From positions 1,155,768 through 1,219,767 of the forward strand of contig NZ_SJPW01000002.1 in the NCBI RefSeq assembly GCF_007860125.1: 64,000 nt of DNA, given 5' to 3'. The stretch's first letter is position 1, and each line of letters opens with the position of its first letter. Source of the stretch: Rubripirellula tenax (lineage in GTDB: Bacteria > Planctomycetota > Planctomycetia > Pirellulales > Pirellulaceae). Shown here piece by piece: positions 7,972-18,178 of this stretch. The translations under genes and the position numbers were made by a program. Under the pieces are notes generated by a model that was given only the letters and a program-made list of their open reading frames with translations, did not search any database and was not told the DNA's origin.

Positions 7972-10900
7972 ATGCAATCATTCCACCGACGATCGGGCGC
8001 ACTCAAGCGGTGGCTGTCCACGCACCGCGACCAAATTCTGCGACGCGATGGACCAACCACAAAAAGAATCGCACCACGTCCGATACGACAGATCCGGTCC
8101 GCGCGACCGTCCGTCCACTCGCTAGAGGCCCGCTTGGTGTTGAACGCCACCGCCGAACTGACGGCATTGGGCGAGTTGGTGATCACCGGAACCGACGATG
8201 CTGAAAACGTCGAATTGAGCATCAACAACGACGGCCACTTGCAACTTCGGGACGCCGACAACCAAATCATCGCCATCGCCAACCATCCTGGCAGTCCAAC
8301 TGACCCGCTCGATCCTTCGGACGTTACATCCGGCCGAATCGAATTCTATCTCGGCGGCGGAGACGATGTGCTTCGCATCGCGCTTCCCCAGCAGCTAAGC
8401 ATTGATGTGTTTGCGGGCGGTGGTGACGATACAACCACCGTCACCGGATCAGCGCCCGGCGAACACGGATATCTTTTCATTGCGTCCGAGAAAATTTTCC
8501 TCGATCCAATCGGCGACACGCTGGATCTCTCCGGTGCATCGGTGCGTCTTTCCGGCGATGTCTCTGTCGGCGAAGTCGGTGAGCGAACCCACATCAAATT
8601 GAGTTCGGGCTACTTCGAATCCGATGGAGACTTCTCCATTGCCGGCGATGTGGAAATCACAACCACCGGCCAAACGGACCTTTCCGAAGCGATCGTTTCG
8701 GGTTCCGCAGCCTCGTCGACCCTACGAATAACAGGAACTGGATCCGCCGTTTTCCTGGGCACGTTCGATGCCTCGGCCGGTCACGCAGTTGATGATGTTC
8801 AAGTCGATACAGTTTCGTCGGTTCAGTTCGTCGAAGCACCGCTGGCGATCGATGGCGACTTGATCGTTCGCAACGTCGCCAACGATGTCCAAGTCGACTC
8901 ATCGATCCGCGCGGATTCCGTTTCGATCTTGACCGGGATGGACATGCAGATCAACGGAGACATCGCGACACTCGGTGGTGACGTCACGCTTATCGCCGGT
9001 GGTCGCCTGACGACGGATGCAGACATCACGATTGTCGATGATTCGCGACTCGGATCGATAGCGCTGTCCAGCGATCAAACCACACTTAGCGGTACAACAC
9101 TGACTACCACCGGCGGCAGGATCACCGTTTCTGGTCCTGTGATGATCGACGGCGACGTTTTGGTCGATTCGGGTAACGTCCAGTCTGCCGACACCGCGGG
9201 TGAGATTGAGTTTCTCAATACGATTGAGTCGCTCGATGGGCTCGACGACCGCCTGATCATTGATGCTCGCGGCGAACGGTTCGACGGTTCGGTGACGTTG
9301 CTGGGAACCGTGGGACGAACCGACCGATCTCCATTGGCAAATGACCTCAACGCCCTGACGATCAACGCCGCTCAAATACAAACCGACTCGATCGGAATCA
9401 CGGGCGGCAACCTAACCTTATCGGCGGATTCGATCGTGCTACTGGGCGATCAATACGAAACGCGAAACACCGGCGAGATCCGAATCAATGGTCCATTGCA
9501 ATTGCCGCGTGGAGATTCGCGAGTGGTCAGCGCGGGTGATATTGACTTCGGCGACGCGATACTGGGCCAACCTGATACGGGAACACTCACGGCCAGGGCA
9601 GGCGGTGATCTGACGTTTACGGGACCCATCGATCGTGTGACCAACGTCATTGCCGAAGCCGTTGACGACATTCAATTTCGTGGGCCCGTTCTGATTTCGG
9701 GCGATCTGACGGCATCGGGAGACACGATTCATGTCGCATCTGATATCACGACGACACTCGATTCGACGGGTGGAACTGTCTTCCTTAATTCCCAAACCCT
9801 GCTAACCATCGACGGACAAATTTCGGTCGGCACGGGCAAAATCATCGGCAACGGTGGCGGAGGTCGCATCGACGCGAGTTTGGGATCGTTGAAGAGTGAT
9901 GCGGCAGATGAAGCAGTCACACTGGCCAATGCGAATCGCATCACGCTTGGTGACATCGAGTTGCCCAACGGGAGACTGACCCTTGGGACCGATGCCGACG
10001 TGACCGGACGTATCGATCAAGCCGTGGAAACCACGATCAAGGTCGACCGATTGGTTTCCAGCAACACCGACGAGCTGATCTTAGGAAACGAAGGTAACGA
10101 TTTCGTCATGATCGAGGATGTGGTTTCCGGCGGCAACGTCGCGATCGTCGATTCCGTCGGTGACGTAGTCGTCAACAGCATCCGCGCCGCCGAACAGAAC
10201 ATTGACGTTCGCACCAACGGTGATTTGATCGTTACCAGCATTGACGCCGGTTCCCAGGGCGATGTGGTGCTACAGGCGGGCGACGACATACGTGACTCCG
10301 ACGTGAATGACGACTCACGAATCATTGCGGACGCTTTGAGTGTTCGATCCGAGAATGTGGTCAACGATCTCGTTAGCGGGATCCAATTGTCGACCAACGT
10401 CAACCAGATCGAAGGAAGTGTTGCAGGCATCCATCCCGGCGACTTCATCATCAACGAAGTCGACTCGATCGACCTGGCTTCCTCAGACTCACTCGCCGAC
10501 GAAGTGATGATGACATCCAACGGCCAAATCATTGTCCGTGCCGGCGATGCGATCACGGTCATGGATCACACCTCGGGCGATGACGATGCGAATCGCACCT
10601 CAGACCCAGAACTGGTCGCCGGAGGGACCGAGAACGGACGCATCGAACTGATTGCCCCCACCGTCACCTTGTCCGACGACGCTCAACTGGATGCCGCCAA
10701 GTTGACACGCGCGTTCGCGGACCCGAACACGTCATTTGATGAAACGATGCCCGTTGCGTCCACGGAATCCGATGCCGAACGAGCGGTACTGATTCGGGCG
10801 ACGTCATTCGTGGTTGGGGATGGCACACAAATTTTCACCGGCGAGACTCAGGGTACCGCACGTGTCTTCGCGCCTCGTCCGATCGACACGACCAACGGTG

Positions 10901-12120
10901 CCGCCGGCGTGACGGTAACGCCGGACGGACCTTCATCCAATCCGTTCGCCTTCTATGATCCGAATACGGTTCGCGTGAACGTGCTCGAGCAAGCACTGGT
11001 AAACGATGCGACCGGAATTCTAACCTTCTCGCTGGGTCAATCCGGTGAACGAGGATTGACCGTCGACATCGACTGGGGCGCGCCGACGCGACGCTTTCAA
11101 CAGATCAACGGTTTGTCGGGTGACGAGCAAACTTTCGTCGGCGTCGATCGATTTGGAAACCTGTTGCAACCGGTCGCGACCGATGGCACAGGACGTTTGA
11201 CGATTGAGCACTTCTATGCCGAAAAAGCTGACATCGTCAACAGCGACCTCAACGGCCGAACCTCGGCGACGGAACCGTTGAACGTTCGTTTCGCCGTTCG
11301 GCATCACGAGTCCATCTTGGTCCAAGCCGAATCGGTCACACAAAGCGGCTTTAGCAATTCGGTCGCCGGAGAAATCGTTTCATCGACCGATGATCCCTCG
11401 ACGCCGGGATTAGACACCGGCGCGGTGTCGTTCATCATCCCAAACCTGACCATCCCCGTCGCGTTCTTTCCCGTCCGCGACGTGATTCCCGAGTTTGAAA
11501 CGCCGACGTTTTTTGTACGAGCCGAAACCCCGATGACGCTCACCACTGTCTCCGTTGAAACGACAGAATCGACGTCGGTTTCCGTTGTCAGTCGGGAAGA
11601 ATTTTTCCAACTTCGCGTGCTCTCACCCGACCCCAATGGCGAAGACCTGATCGCGCCGCAGAAGTTGCCCGATGACATTCTTGATGGCGACAAGATCAAA
11701 CAATTGTTTGCAGAGCTACCAGATGGTACTTACATCATCGAGTACGTGCTCGGCGATGGAAATCAACGCACGATATTGAAGGTCGATGTGCGGGAAGGCG
11801 AGGCGACCATCCCCGAGGGAGAATTAGACGAAGGTGAGCTCAAGCTGAAATTACTCCATGGCTATGAAGATTCGTCAGAAAACAAGATTGACCCCAACGT
11901 GGCCCCATCGACGCAAGCGGCCATCGAATCGGGCGAAGTCGATATCGATCGGACGGAGGTCCCATGGGCCGATCCGGATCGGGTCGAATCACCAAGTGTC
12001 ACCTCCGGCGCAGGCGTTGCTTTTGCAACCGCGACGCTACGATGGCGAACGCGGCGCAACAACGAAGCGAACAATCGACTGTCCCAATCCAGTCGATTCA
12101 TGGCTCGGCAGAATCAATAG
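7972..12120 (+). CDS. Giant LEPR-XLL-type secreted repeat protein
   Basis: A 1382-residue extracellular protein. It opens with a basic leader of about 45 residues and then a LEPR-XLL-like motif (SLEARLVLNAT, about 50-60), the signature found at the start of many very large planctomycete surface proteins. The body is rich in Asp, Gly, Thr and Val, with repeated beta-strand-like units such as GDVTLIAGGRLTTDADITIV and GRITVSGPVMIDGDVLVDSG, suggesting a beta-helix or solenoid. A Thr/Glu-rich segment and an acidic domain (about 1230-1330) lead to a short hydrophobic stretch (GAGVAFATATLRW) and a basic tail, which may anchor it. The next gene, a Ser/Thr kinase, begins 16 nt downstream, so they form an operon. 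Confidence 0.8.
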   Translation: MQSFHRRSGALKRWLSTHRDQILRRDGPTTKRIAPRPIRQIRSARPSVHSLEARLVLNATAELTALGELVITGTDDAENVELSINNDGHLQLRDADNQIIAIANHPGSPTDPLDPSDVTSGRIEFYLGGGDDVLRIALPQQLSIDVFAGGGDDTTTVTGSAPGEHGYLFIASEKIFLDPIGDTLDLSGASVRLSGDVSVGEVGERTHIKLSSGYFESDGDFSIAGDVEITTTGQTDLSEAIVSGSAASSTLRITGTGSAVFLGTFDASAGHAVDDVQVDTVSSVQFVEAPLAIDGDLIVRNVANDVQVDSSIRADSVSILTGMDMQINGDIATLGGDVTLIAGGRLTTDADITIVDDSRLGSIALSSDQTTLSGTTLTTTGGRITVSGPVMIDGDVLVDSGNVQSADTAGEIEFLNTIESLDGLDDRLIIDARGERFDGSVTLLGTVGRTDRSPLANDLNALTINAAQIQTDSIGITGGNLTLSADSIVLLGDQYETRNTGEIRINGPLQLPRGDSRVVSAGDIDFGDAILGQPDTGTLTARAGGDLTFTGPIDRVTNVIAEAVDDIQFRGPVLISGDLTASGDTIHVASDITTTLDSTGGTVFLNSQTLLTIDGQISVGTGKIIGNGGGGRIDASLGSLKSDAADEAVTLANANRITLGDIELPNGRLTLGTDADVTGRIDQAVETTIKVDRLVSSNTDELILGNEGNDFVMIEDVVSGGNVAIVDSVGDVVVNSIRAAEQNIDVRTNGDLIVTSIDAGSQGDVVLQAGDDIRDSDVNDDSRIIADALSVRSENVVNDLVSGIQLSTNVNQIEGSVAGIHPGDFIINEVDSIDLASSDSLADEVMMTSNGQIIVRAGDAITVMDHTSGDDDANRTSDPELVAGGTENGRIELIAPTVTLSDDAQLDAAKLTRAFADPNTSFDETMPVASTESDAERAVLIRATSFVVGDGTQIFTGETQGTARVFAPRPIDTTNGAAGVTVTPDGPSSNPFAFYDPNTVRVNVLEQALVNDATGILTFSLGQSGERGLTVDIDWGAPTRRFQQINGLSGDEQTFVGVDRFGNLLQPVATDGTGRLTIEHFYAEKADIVNSDLNGRTSATEPLNVRFAVRHHESILVQAESVTQSGFSNSVAGEIVSSTDDPSTPGLDTGAVSFIIPNLTIPVAFFPVRDVIPEFETPTFFVRAETPMTLTTVSVETTESTSVSVVSREEFFQLRVLSPDPNGEDLIAPQKLPDDILDGDKIKQLFAELPDGTYIIEYVLGDGNQRTILKVDVREGEATIPEGELDEGELKLKLLHGYEDSSENKIDPNVAPSTQAAIESGEVDIDRTEVPWADPDRVESPSVTSGAGVAFATATLRWRTRRNNEANNRLSQSSRFMARQNQ

Positions 12121-12136
12121 GTAAGCAATACGAACC

Positions 12137-15100
12137 ATGGCAAAGAAAAAACGCTCACCAAAGTCGGTGTCTTCCAATGACGAAACCATTCGCATCGATG
12201 CGGATGAGGTTGTGTCGTCGAATCCCGAAGCATCCGTCGACGAGAACATCGATAGCACGAACATCGATTACACGGGGACAAAGGACCAGATTGATGCAAC
12301 CGTGACGAAGGGCCAGATCGATGCAACCGTGACGATGGACAGCACCCTGAACTTGGGACATCACGACGAAGCGGTCCAGTCCGACACTAACGCGGTCACT
12401 AGCGCCGATTCGCCGCCAAAGAGCAACCCAGCGAACGAAAAGACGGTTGCGTTTGACAAGTCCGAATTGCTCGACAAGACCGTCGCGTTTGACAAGACGG
12501 TCCCTCTGGATAAGACGATCGAGTTTGACAAGTCCGCACCGATCGACAAAACCGTTTCCGATCACGACGTCGATCAAACCGTGGCGATCCCTCGCGAATC
12601 GTCAACGCGGGACGCAAACCGTTCCAGCGTCAGCAGCGGTACGGTCGTCTCGCGAGGCGGACTGAGTCAATCGGTCGATTCGTCGGGTTCCATCGACGGC
12701 ACGACGGTTGGATTGAGTGGCGGCGGTTCGGATCACACGGTCGCGATCGGCGGCTCGATGCTTTCCAGTCCTCAGATCGGAGCGACCGTCAACCCACGCG
12801 AACTGTCGGCCGAGGAAGCAGACCAGTGGAGTCTCGTCGTTGGCAGCAACGCCAGCGAGAACCGCAGTGTCGATACTCCCGCGATCGATCGCACATTCTC
12901 GGATCGTCATTTCGCACGCTTGCGGATGAATACGATTGCCGAATCGCATTCCGACCCTTCGCTACCGTCGGACTACCGACTCAATCGCAAATTGGGCCAG
13001 GGCGGGATGGGCGACGTCTACCTCGCCCGCCAAAAATCGCTCGATCGTTTGCTGGCGTTAAAGGTCATCAAGCCGCTGGATGAAAAACGTCGTCAACAAT
13101 TGATGCAAAACGGTCGCTTACAGAAGGTCGAAGAAGAACGGCAAATGCAGTTCTTGGCCGAAGCGATCATTACCGGCGACTTGGACCATCCCAACATCGT
13201 CCCAATTCACGATGTGGCGATGACCAAGGATGGCAATCTTTTCTATTCGATGAAGCGCGTCGATGGGACGCCATGGTCGGATCAGTTGAACGACATGTCG
13301 CAAAGCGAAAACTTAGACGTTTTGCTGCGCGTGTGTGACGCCGTCGGGTTTGCACATACCCGTAATGTCGTTCACCGCGACATCAAACCCGAGAACATCA
13401 TGCTGGGTGATTTCGGCGTCGTCATGGTGATGGACTGGGGGCTTGCGCTGCCGACAAGCGAATACGACAAAGAGAAACAGTCGTCCATCCTGTTGACGTC
13501 GGGATTGGGCGGTACGCCCGCGTTCATGGCGCCGGAAATGGCGACGGGACCTTTGGCGAAAATCGGACCGACGGCTGACATCTATCTGCTCGGCGCGACG
13601 CTGTTCATGATCGTCACGGGCCAAGCACCCCACCACGCTCGAAACGTCTCGGAGTGCCTAAAGGTCGTCCGCACGAACGAGATTCGGCCCGTGGACGAAA
13701 AACACAAAGGCGAATTGCTAGACATCGCGCTGCAAGCGATGGCCACCGATCCGAAAAACCGATTTCAATCGGTCGGCGAATTCCAAGACGCGATCCGAAA
13801 TTTCATCGCCCACGATCAAAGCATCGGCCAAACGAATCGCGCGTACGAATTACTTACCCGCGGTAAGAAAACCCGCAACTTGGCCGAGTTCCACCGGGCA
13901 ACACAAGGCTTTGAAGAAGCGATCAAGTCCTGGAGCGGGAACGACCGCGCGCGTGAGGGCTTGGCGGAAACAACGATCACGCATGCGGAATTTGCTTACG
14001 AAACGGGAGAGTATGAATCAGGTATTTCGATTCTTGATTCTGAGAACCCCGCTCACACCGAATTGCTCGACAAGCTGATCAAGGCCCGCGATGAACGAGA
14101 ATCGCGAGTCGCTCGACTGCGACTGCTACGCCGGCTAACGGCTGCGATGTTGGCATTCATTCTGGTCGGCGGAACGGTCGCATTGTTCTTCATCAACATG
14201 CAACGCAACCTGGCGATCGCATCGGCTGACCTGGCCGAAAAGCAAACAAAGATCGCCCAAGACCAGACGGAATTTGCAGAAACTGAAACCAAACGTGCCG
14301 AAGAACAAGAGCTGCTCGCAGTATCCGAAACGAAGAAGGCTGAGAGCGCCGCTAAGTTAGCACGCGAGGCCGAAAATGCGGAACGAGATGCGAAACTTGC
14401 GGCCATCAAATCCGAAAAGGCAGCGAAGGAAAACGAACAACGCGCATTGGATGCCGAGAAGGATGCGAGGGAGGCGCAAGCGTACGCGAATCGTGAACGC
14501 GAATCGGCTCGGTATGAAGAGTACGTTTCGAAGATCGGTCTGGCCAAAGCGCGCCTGGAAACGAACGACGGGAAGGGTGCTCGCAAGATTCTAGAGGAAC
14601 TGAAGTCGTCGCCGCGGTCCAACGGTTGGGAATGGCGTTGGCTGTGGCAGCAAGCGAATCAATCGCTTTCCGATGTGGAAACCGACACGTCGGTCATTGA
14701 TCTGTCGCTTTCGTCTGATCGCCGACGCGCCGCTGTGGCAACCAGTGATGGTCACGTCTCGCTTTTACAGTTCGACGACGACGGAAAAATCGCTGAACGT
14801 CAACTCGTGGATGCGGATCGCTTGAACCATCAACGCGCGACCGCGGTCGCACTCTCGCCCGATCATCGATCGATCGCCGTCGGCACCCAGTCAGGCGACG
14901 TCATCGTCTTGTCGATCGATCGGGACGAAGTCGTTACCGCCCATACAAACACGGTCAACGATCTACAGTTTTCCAGCGACGGTCGATTGTTCAGCGGTTC
15001 TTCAGATCGTACCGTTCGGGTACTGAGCAAAAATGAAGGATCGAATTGGGAGGTTATCGCGACCTGTTGGCACTTGTCGCCGGTCCGACAGATTGCCGTC

Positions 15101-17893
15101 CAAGGCCAGGGAAGTAACACACAAATGGCGGCCGCAACGTCGGACCAAGTCAGTGGACGCGTCGCGTTCTGGTCGATTCCCGCAACGGCGAACGGGCAGC
15201 CCAAACAAACCGGCGTCTTCACACTGCACGATTCGCCCGTATCAGCGATCGCAATTTCAAACGATGGTCGCTTGGCGGCGTCGGGCGATGCCGCCGGGAA
15301 TGTGTTGATTTGGAAACCATCGTCATTGTCAACGGTGAACTACGGCAAATCGATCGACCGAGCGATCGCAACAGTCGATCCCGAAGCGATCAACAATGAT
15401 GGTGCGCAATCACTCCAGGCTGACATTCGGTTTGTGCGGTTGGTGGATTCGGCACTCGATCGCCGCCCCCAGTTCGTTTCGACATCCTCCGCAACGACCG
15501 CCCCCTCACCGAAGTCTTCGGTCGCACACAGCGACGTGATTCGTTCGATTCGATTCGCCGCAAACAATGACACCATCGTTACGGCATCGGATGACTACAC
15601 GTTGAAACTTTGGGGCATCGCGCAACGCGACTTGAGAACCACGATGCGGGGACATGGCGGCTGGGTCGTGTCGGCAGACTTCTTGAGCGACGCGACCGAA
15701 TCGATTGTTTCGGGATCCAACGATGCATCCGTTCGAACTTGGAAGCCGGCGAACTACCACGGTGCCTTTGTCACTCAATCGATCCGCGACGATAGCGTTA
15801 ACGACGGAGACACCCAAGAACCATCGCTAAAAAGATCGGCGACCGCGCATCAATCGGAGATCAAATCGGCCAAGTTTTCGCCCGATGGAACGGAAGTGGT
15901 CACGGCAAGTCGCGATCACACAGCACGGATTCTAAAGATCAATCCCGAAACCCTAGCCTTCGAGGAATCTGTTCGATTCGATACTTCCGACGAACCTCTT
16001 GCCGAAGGCACACCGTACGTTGCCATGTCGATGGAGATCGATGTACCGGGAAATCGATTATTTATCGGCAGCGCGGATGCAACGATTCGCATTTGGGATC
16101 TTCGCCGCGCGGTCGAGGTGGACCAAGTCCGAGGCACAGGCCTGAACAGTGCCTTTGCAGTATCCGCGGACGGCAAGTCCATGTTGACGGGATCCAGCTC
16201 GCCGGCGGTCAAAGCGATCCTGTGGCGTCTTGACCCAACTGGCACGAAACGCCCGGTCATGATCCATCAACTCAAAGGACACGACCAAGCGGTGACCGCG
16301 TTTGCGATTTCGAGCGATGGATCGCGAATCTTCACGGGCGATCGCGGCGGATACGGAATCCTATGGGACACAGCGACCGGTTCCACCGTTGGACCGCCCA
16401 TTGAAGACGTTCGTGGTTTCCGAATCAATGCGGCCGCGTTCTCGCCGGACGGAACAAGTCTTTACCTTGCCGCAGATGACGAGCAGCTAACCAAGATCGA
16501 CGTCGCTAGTCGCCGCCGCATGCTGCGACTGAACCATAACGGATTCGTTACTCAGTTCGCGCTCTCGCGCGACGAAACCTCTGTCGTTACGCTAAGCGAG
16601 CTGCTGACCGATTCACAACTAACGACCACCGCGACGTATTGGAACCTTGCCAACCAAGCCTCACAAACGCTCAGCCGTGTCACCGACAACGTCGATTCCA
16701 ATGCCAAACAGAATCGCCAAGGTCGTCGGCGCATCCATTCAGTGCGCTGGGATGACGAAGCAACGACGGCGACAGTTTGTCTGTCGTCGCCAGCCATACG
16801 TCAATCGATTGTTAATGTCTACGATATCGCATCGATCAAGCGTGGCAACGATCCGTCGAAAGTCGTACGCTCTTTCGAAGTTCCGGGACGATTGGAAACA
16901 ACTCAAATCGCGATTCCAATTGGCCGCGACCAGCTTATGACGATGAACCAGAACGCTGCGTTCCAGTGGGACTTGGGTTCGAGCAAGTTGATCCGAAGTT
17001 TTCGGTCGCACGCCGAGCTTACCGAAGCCAGTTTTTCGGCCGATGCAAAGTACGTCGCCACGGCTAGTCGCTCGGTCAAGATATGGGACGCGTCCACGGG
17101 TGCCGCTCTTGCCAAGCTAGAAACACCACACATGGGCCCTGTTTCAAGCGTTACGTTCGCATCAAATTCGATCGGGGGTCAACCGTATGCGTTTGCAACG
17201 GGCGGGCCCGATGGTGTCGTCCGCCTATGGAGTTGGGATCCAGAATCAAAAACCGTTTCGCCGATATCTTCGATGGGTGACGGCGATGCGCGAAGCATTC
17301 ACCGTGTTCGATTCTCGCCGGATTCCAAACGTTTGATGATCGTTGGTGACGGAGGACGAGTCGCGGTCTGGATTGTGGGCGACAAAGCGCCGCGATGGAC
17401 GTCGGATCTGCCAGCGGCGGGCGACTTCGTTTGCGCAGCATTTTCGCCTGATGGAAATGCGATCGCAGTCGGCGGAACGGATTACCGAGTTCGTGTCTGG
17501 CAACTGGATGATCAAGTTGCAGGTGGCCCCTTGGGCGCGCCGTCAATTCTGGACGGCCATGCGGACGTCATCCGCGACGTTGCGATGCTGGGCGCGGGTG
17601 ACACTTTGAGAGTCTTGACCGCGTCGTCGGATGATTCGGCGCGCGTCTGGGACCCTCGACTCGGTACACTGGACCCCAATCAGCATCCGGAACCAGGCCG
17701 CGAAATCGTGTCACTGCGTCGGCATGTCGGCGATGTGACTTCCGTCGACACCACCGACGGAGGAAATCTCTTGATGACAGCGGGACACGATGGAACGGTC
17801 ATCCTCTGGCCGGCCGTGGCGTCCCACGCAATCGAGTCAAACAACTTATTTGACGCACTCGACGAATCGGGCAAAGCTGTCCCGGTTCCCTAG
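12137..17893 (+). CDS. Membrane Ser/Thr protein kinase with WD40 repeats
   Basis: A 1918-residue Hanks-type kinase. Residues 1-270 form a Thr/Asp-rich, disordered head with repeated DKTVAFDK- and QIDATVT-like units. The kinase domain spans about 280-560: glycine loop GQGGMG (287-292), catalytic lysine K309 (LALKV), HRDIKPEN at 413-420, DWG instead of DFG at 433-435, and APE at 465-467. A tetratricopeptide-like linker follows, then one membrane helix (about 668-688, AAMLAFILVGGTVALFFIN), a long Ala/Glu/Lys coiled coil (about 690-820) and at least a dozen WD40 blades ending in motifs such as LKLWGI, IRIWDL, VKIWDA and ARVWDP. The WD40 propellers would lie across the membrane from the kinase and may sense partners, possibly the LEPR-XLL protein encoded just upstream (inference). 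Confidence 0.9.
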   Translation: MAKKKRSPKSVSSNDETIRIDADEVVSSNPEASVDENIDSTNIDYTGTKDQIDATVTKGQIDATVTMDSTLNLGHHDEAVQSDTNAVTSADSPPKSNPANEKTVAFDKSELLDKTVAFDKTVPLDKTIEFDKSAPIDKTVSDHDVDQTVAIPRESSTRDANRSSVSSGTVVSRGGLSQSVDSSGSIDGTTVGLSGGGSDHTVAIGGSMLSSPQIGATVNPRELSAEEADQWSLVVGSNASENRSVDTPAIDRTFSDRHFARLRMNTIAESHSDPSLPSDYRLNRKLGQGGMGDVYLARQKSLDRLLALKVIKPLDEKRRQQLMQNGRLQKVEEERQMQFLAEAIITGDLDHPNIVPIHDVAMTKDGNLFYSMKRVDGTPWSDQLNDMSQSENLDVLLRVCDAVGFAHTRNVVHRDIKPENIMLGDFGVVMVMDWGLALPTSEYDKEKQSSILLTSGLGGTPAFMAPEMATGPLAKIGPTADIYLLGATLFMIVTGQAPHHARNVSECLKVVRTNEIRPVDEKHKGELLDIALQAMATDPKNRFQSVGEFQDAIRNFIAHDQSIGQTNRAYELLTRGKKTRNLAEFHRATQGFEEAIKSWSGNDRAREGLAETTITHAEFAYETGEYESGISILDSENPAHTELLDKLIKARDERESRVARLRLLRRLTAAMLAFILVGGTVALFFINMQRNLAIASADLAEKQTKIAQDQTEFAETETKRAEEQELLAVSETKKAESAAKLAREAENAERDAKLAAIKSEKAAKENEQRALDAEKDAREAQAYANRERESARYEEYVSKIGLAKARLETNDGKGARKILEELKSSPRSNGWEWRWLWQQANQSLSDVETDTSVIDLSLSSDRRRAAVATSDGHVSLLQFDDDGKIAERQLVDADRLNHQRATAVALSPDHRSIAVGTQSGDVIVLSIDRDEVVTAHTNTVNDLQFSSDGRLFSGSSDRTVRVLSKNEGSNWEVIATCWHLSPVRQIAVQGQGSNTQMAAATSDQVSGRVAFWSIPATANGQPKQTGVFTLHDSPVSAIAISNDGRLAASGDAAGNVLIWKPSSLSTVNYGKSIDRAIATVDPEAINNDGAQSLQADIRFVRLVDSALDRRPQFVSTSSATTAPSPKSSVAHSDVIRSIRFAANNDTIVTASDDYTLKLWGIAQRDLRTTMRGHGGWVVSADFLSDATESIVSGSNDASVRTWKPANYHGAFVTQSIRDDSVNDGDTQEPSLKRSATAHQSEIKSAKFSPDGTEVVTASRDHTARILKINPETLAFEESVRFDTSDEPLAEGTPYVAMSMEIDVPGNRLFIGSADATIRIWDLRRAVEVDQVRGTGLNSAFAVSADGKSMLTGSSSPAVKAILWRLDPTGTKRPVMIHQLKGHDQAVTAFAISSDGSRIFTGDRGGYGILWDTATGSTVGPPIEDVRGFRINAAAFSPDGTSLYLAADDEQLTKIDVASRRRMLRLNHNGFVTQFALSRDETSVVTLSELLTDSQLTTTATYWNLANQASQTLSRVTDNVDSNAKQNRQGRRRIHSVRWDDEATTATVCLSSPAIRQSIVNVYDIASIKRGNDPSKVVRSFEVPGRLETTQIAIPIGRDQLMTMNQNAAFQWDLGSSKLIRSFRSHAELTEASFSADAKYVATASRSVKIWDASTGAALAKLETPHMGPVSSVTFASNSIGGQPYAFATGGPDGVVRLWSWDPESKTVSPISSMGDGDARSIHRVRFSPDSKRLMIVGDGGRVAVWIVGDKAPRWTSDLPAAGDFVCAAFSPDGNAIAVGGTDYRVRVWQLDDQVAGGPLGAPSILDGHADVIRDVAMLGAGDTLRVLTASSDDSARVWDPRLGTLDPNQHPEPGREIVSLRRHVGDVTSVDTTDGGNLLMTAGHDGTVILWPAVASHAIESNNLFDALDESGKAVPVP

Positions 17894-17971
17894 GAACCAA
17901 CGGGGTTACTGCTCCCTAAGAGCCAACGCGGCTACCGTTTCCTTGTAACCCATGGGGCTACCGCTTGCGCA
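17894..17971. repeat. Three degenerate 26-bp tandem units with small inverted repeats
   Basis: Units begin at 17894, 17920 and 17946, a period of exactly 26 bp. Unit 1 contains AACC-AACGG-GGTT, unit 2 contains AGCC-AACGC-GGCT, and unit 3 contains AACC-CATGG-GGCT. Between units 1 and 2 both arms change together (A-T to G-C), which keeps the pairing. The array starts just after the kinase stop codon. It may help end or stabilise the long transcript; there is no T-tract. Confidence 0.45.
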
Positions 17972-18178
17972 TCGGACCGCCGACGCAACTGGGATGCGGC
18001 TGGACGGCGTATTTTGCACAACCAAAAGAAAACATCGTTTTCAGCGGCGACATCATACGCCGCTCGGAAAAGTTTTCTATTCTCCAGGGGCGATGGCTCA
18101 CCCGTCGAGTCGATTTGTGTCTCGCTTTTAACGGGCAAGCAAGTCGAATGCTCACTTCACACTCTCCAAGACGATTCG

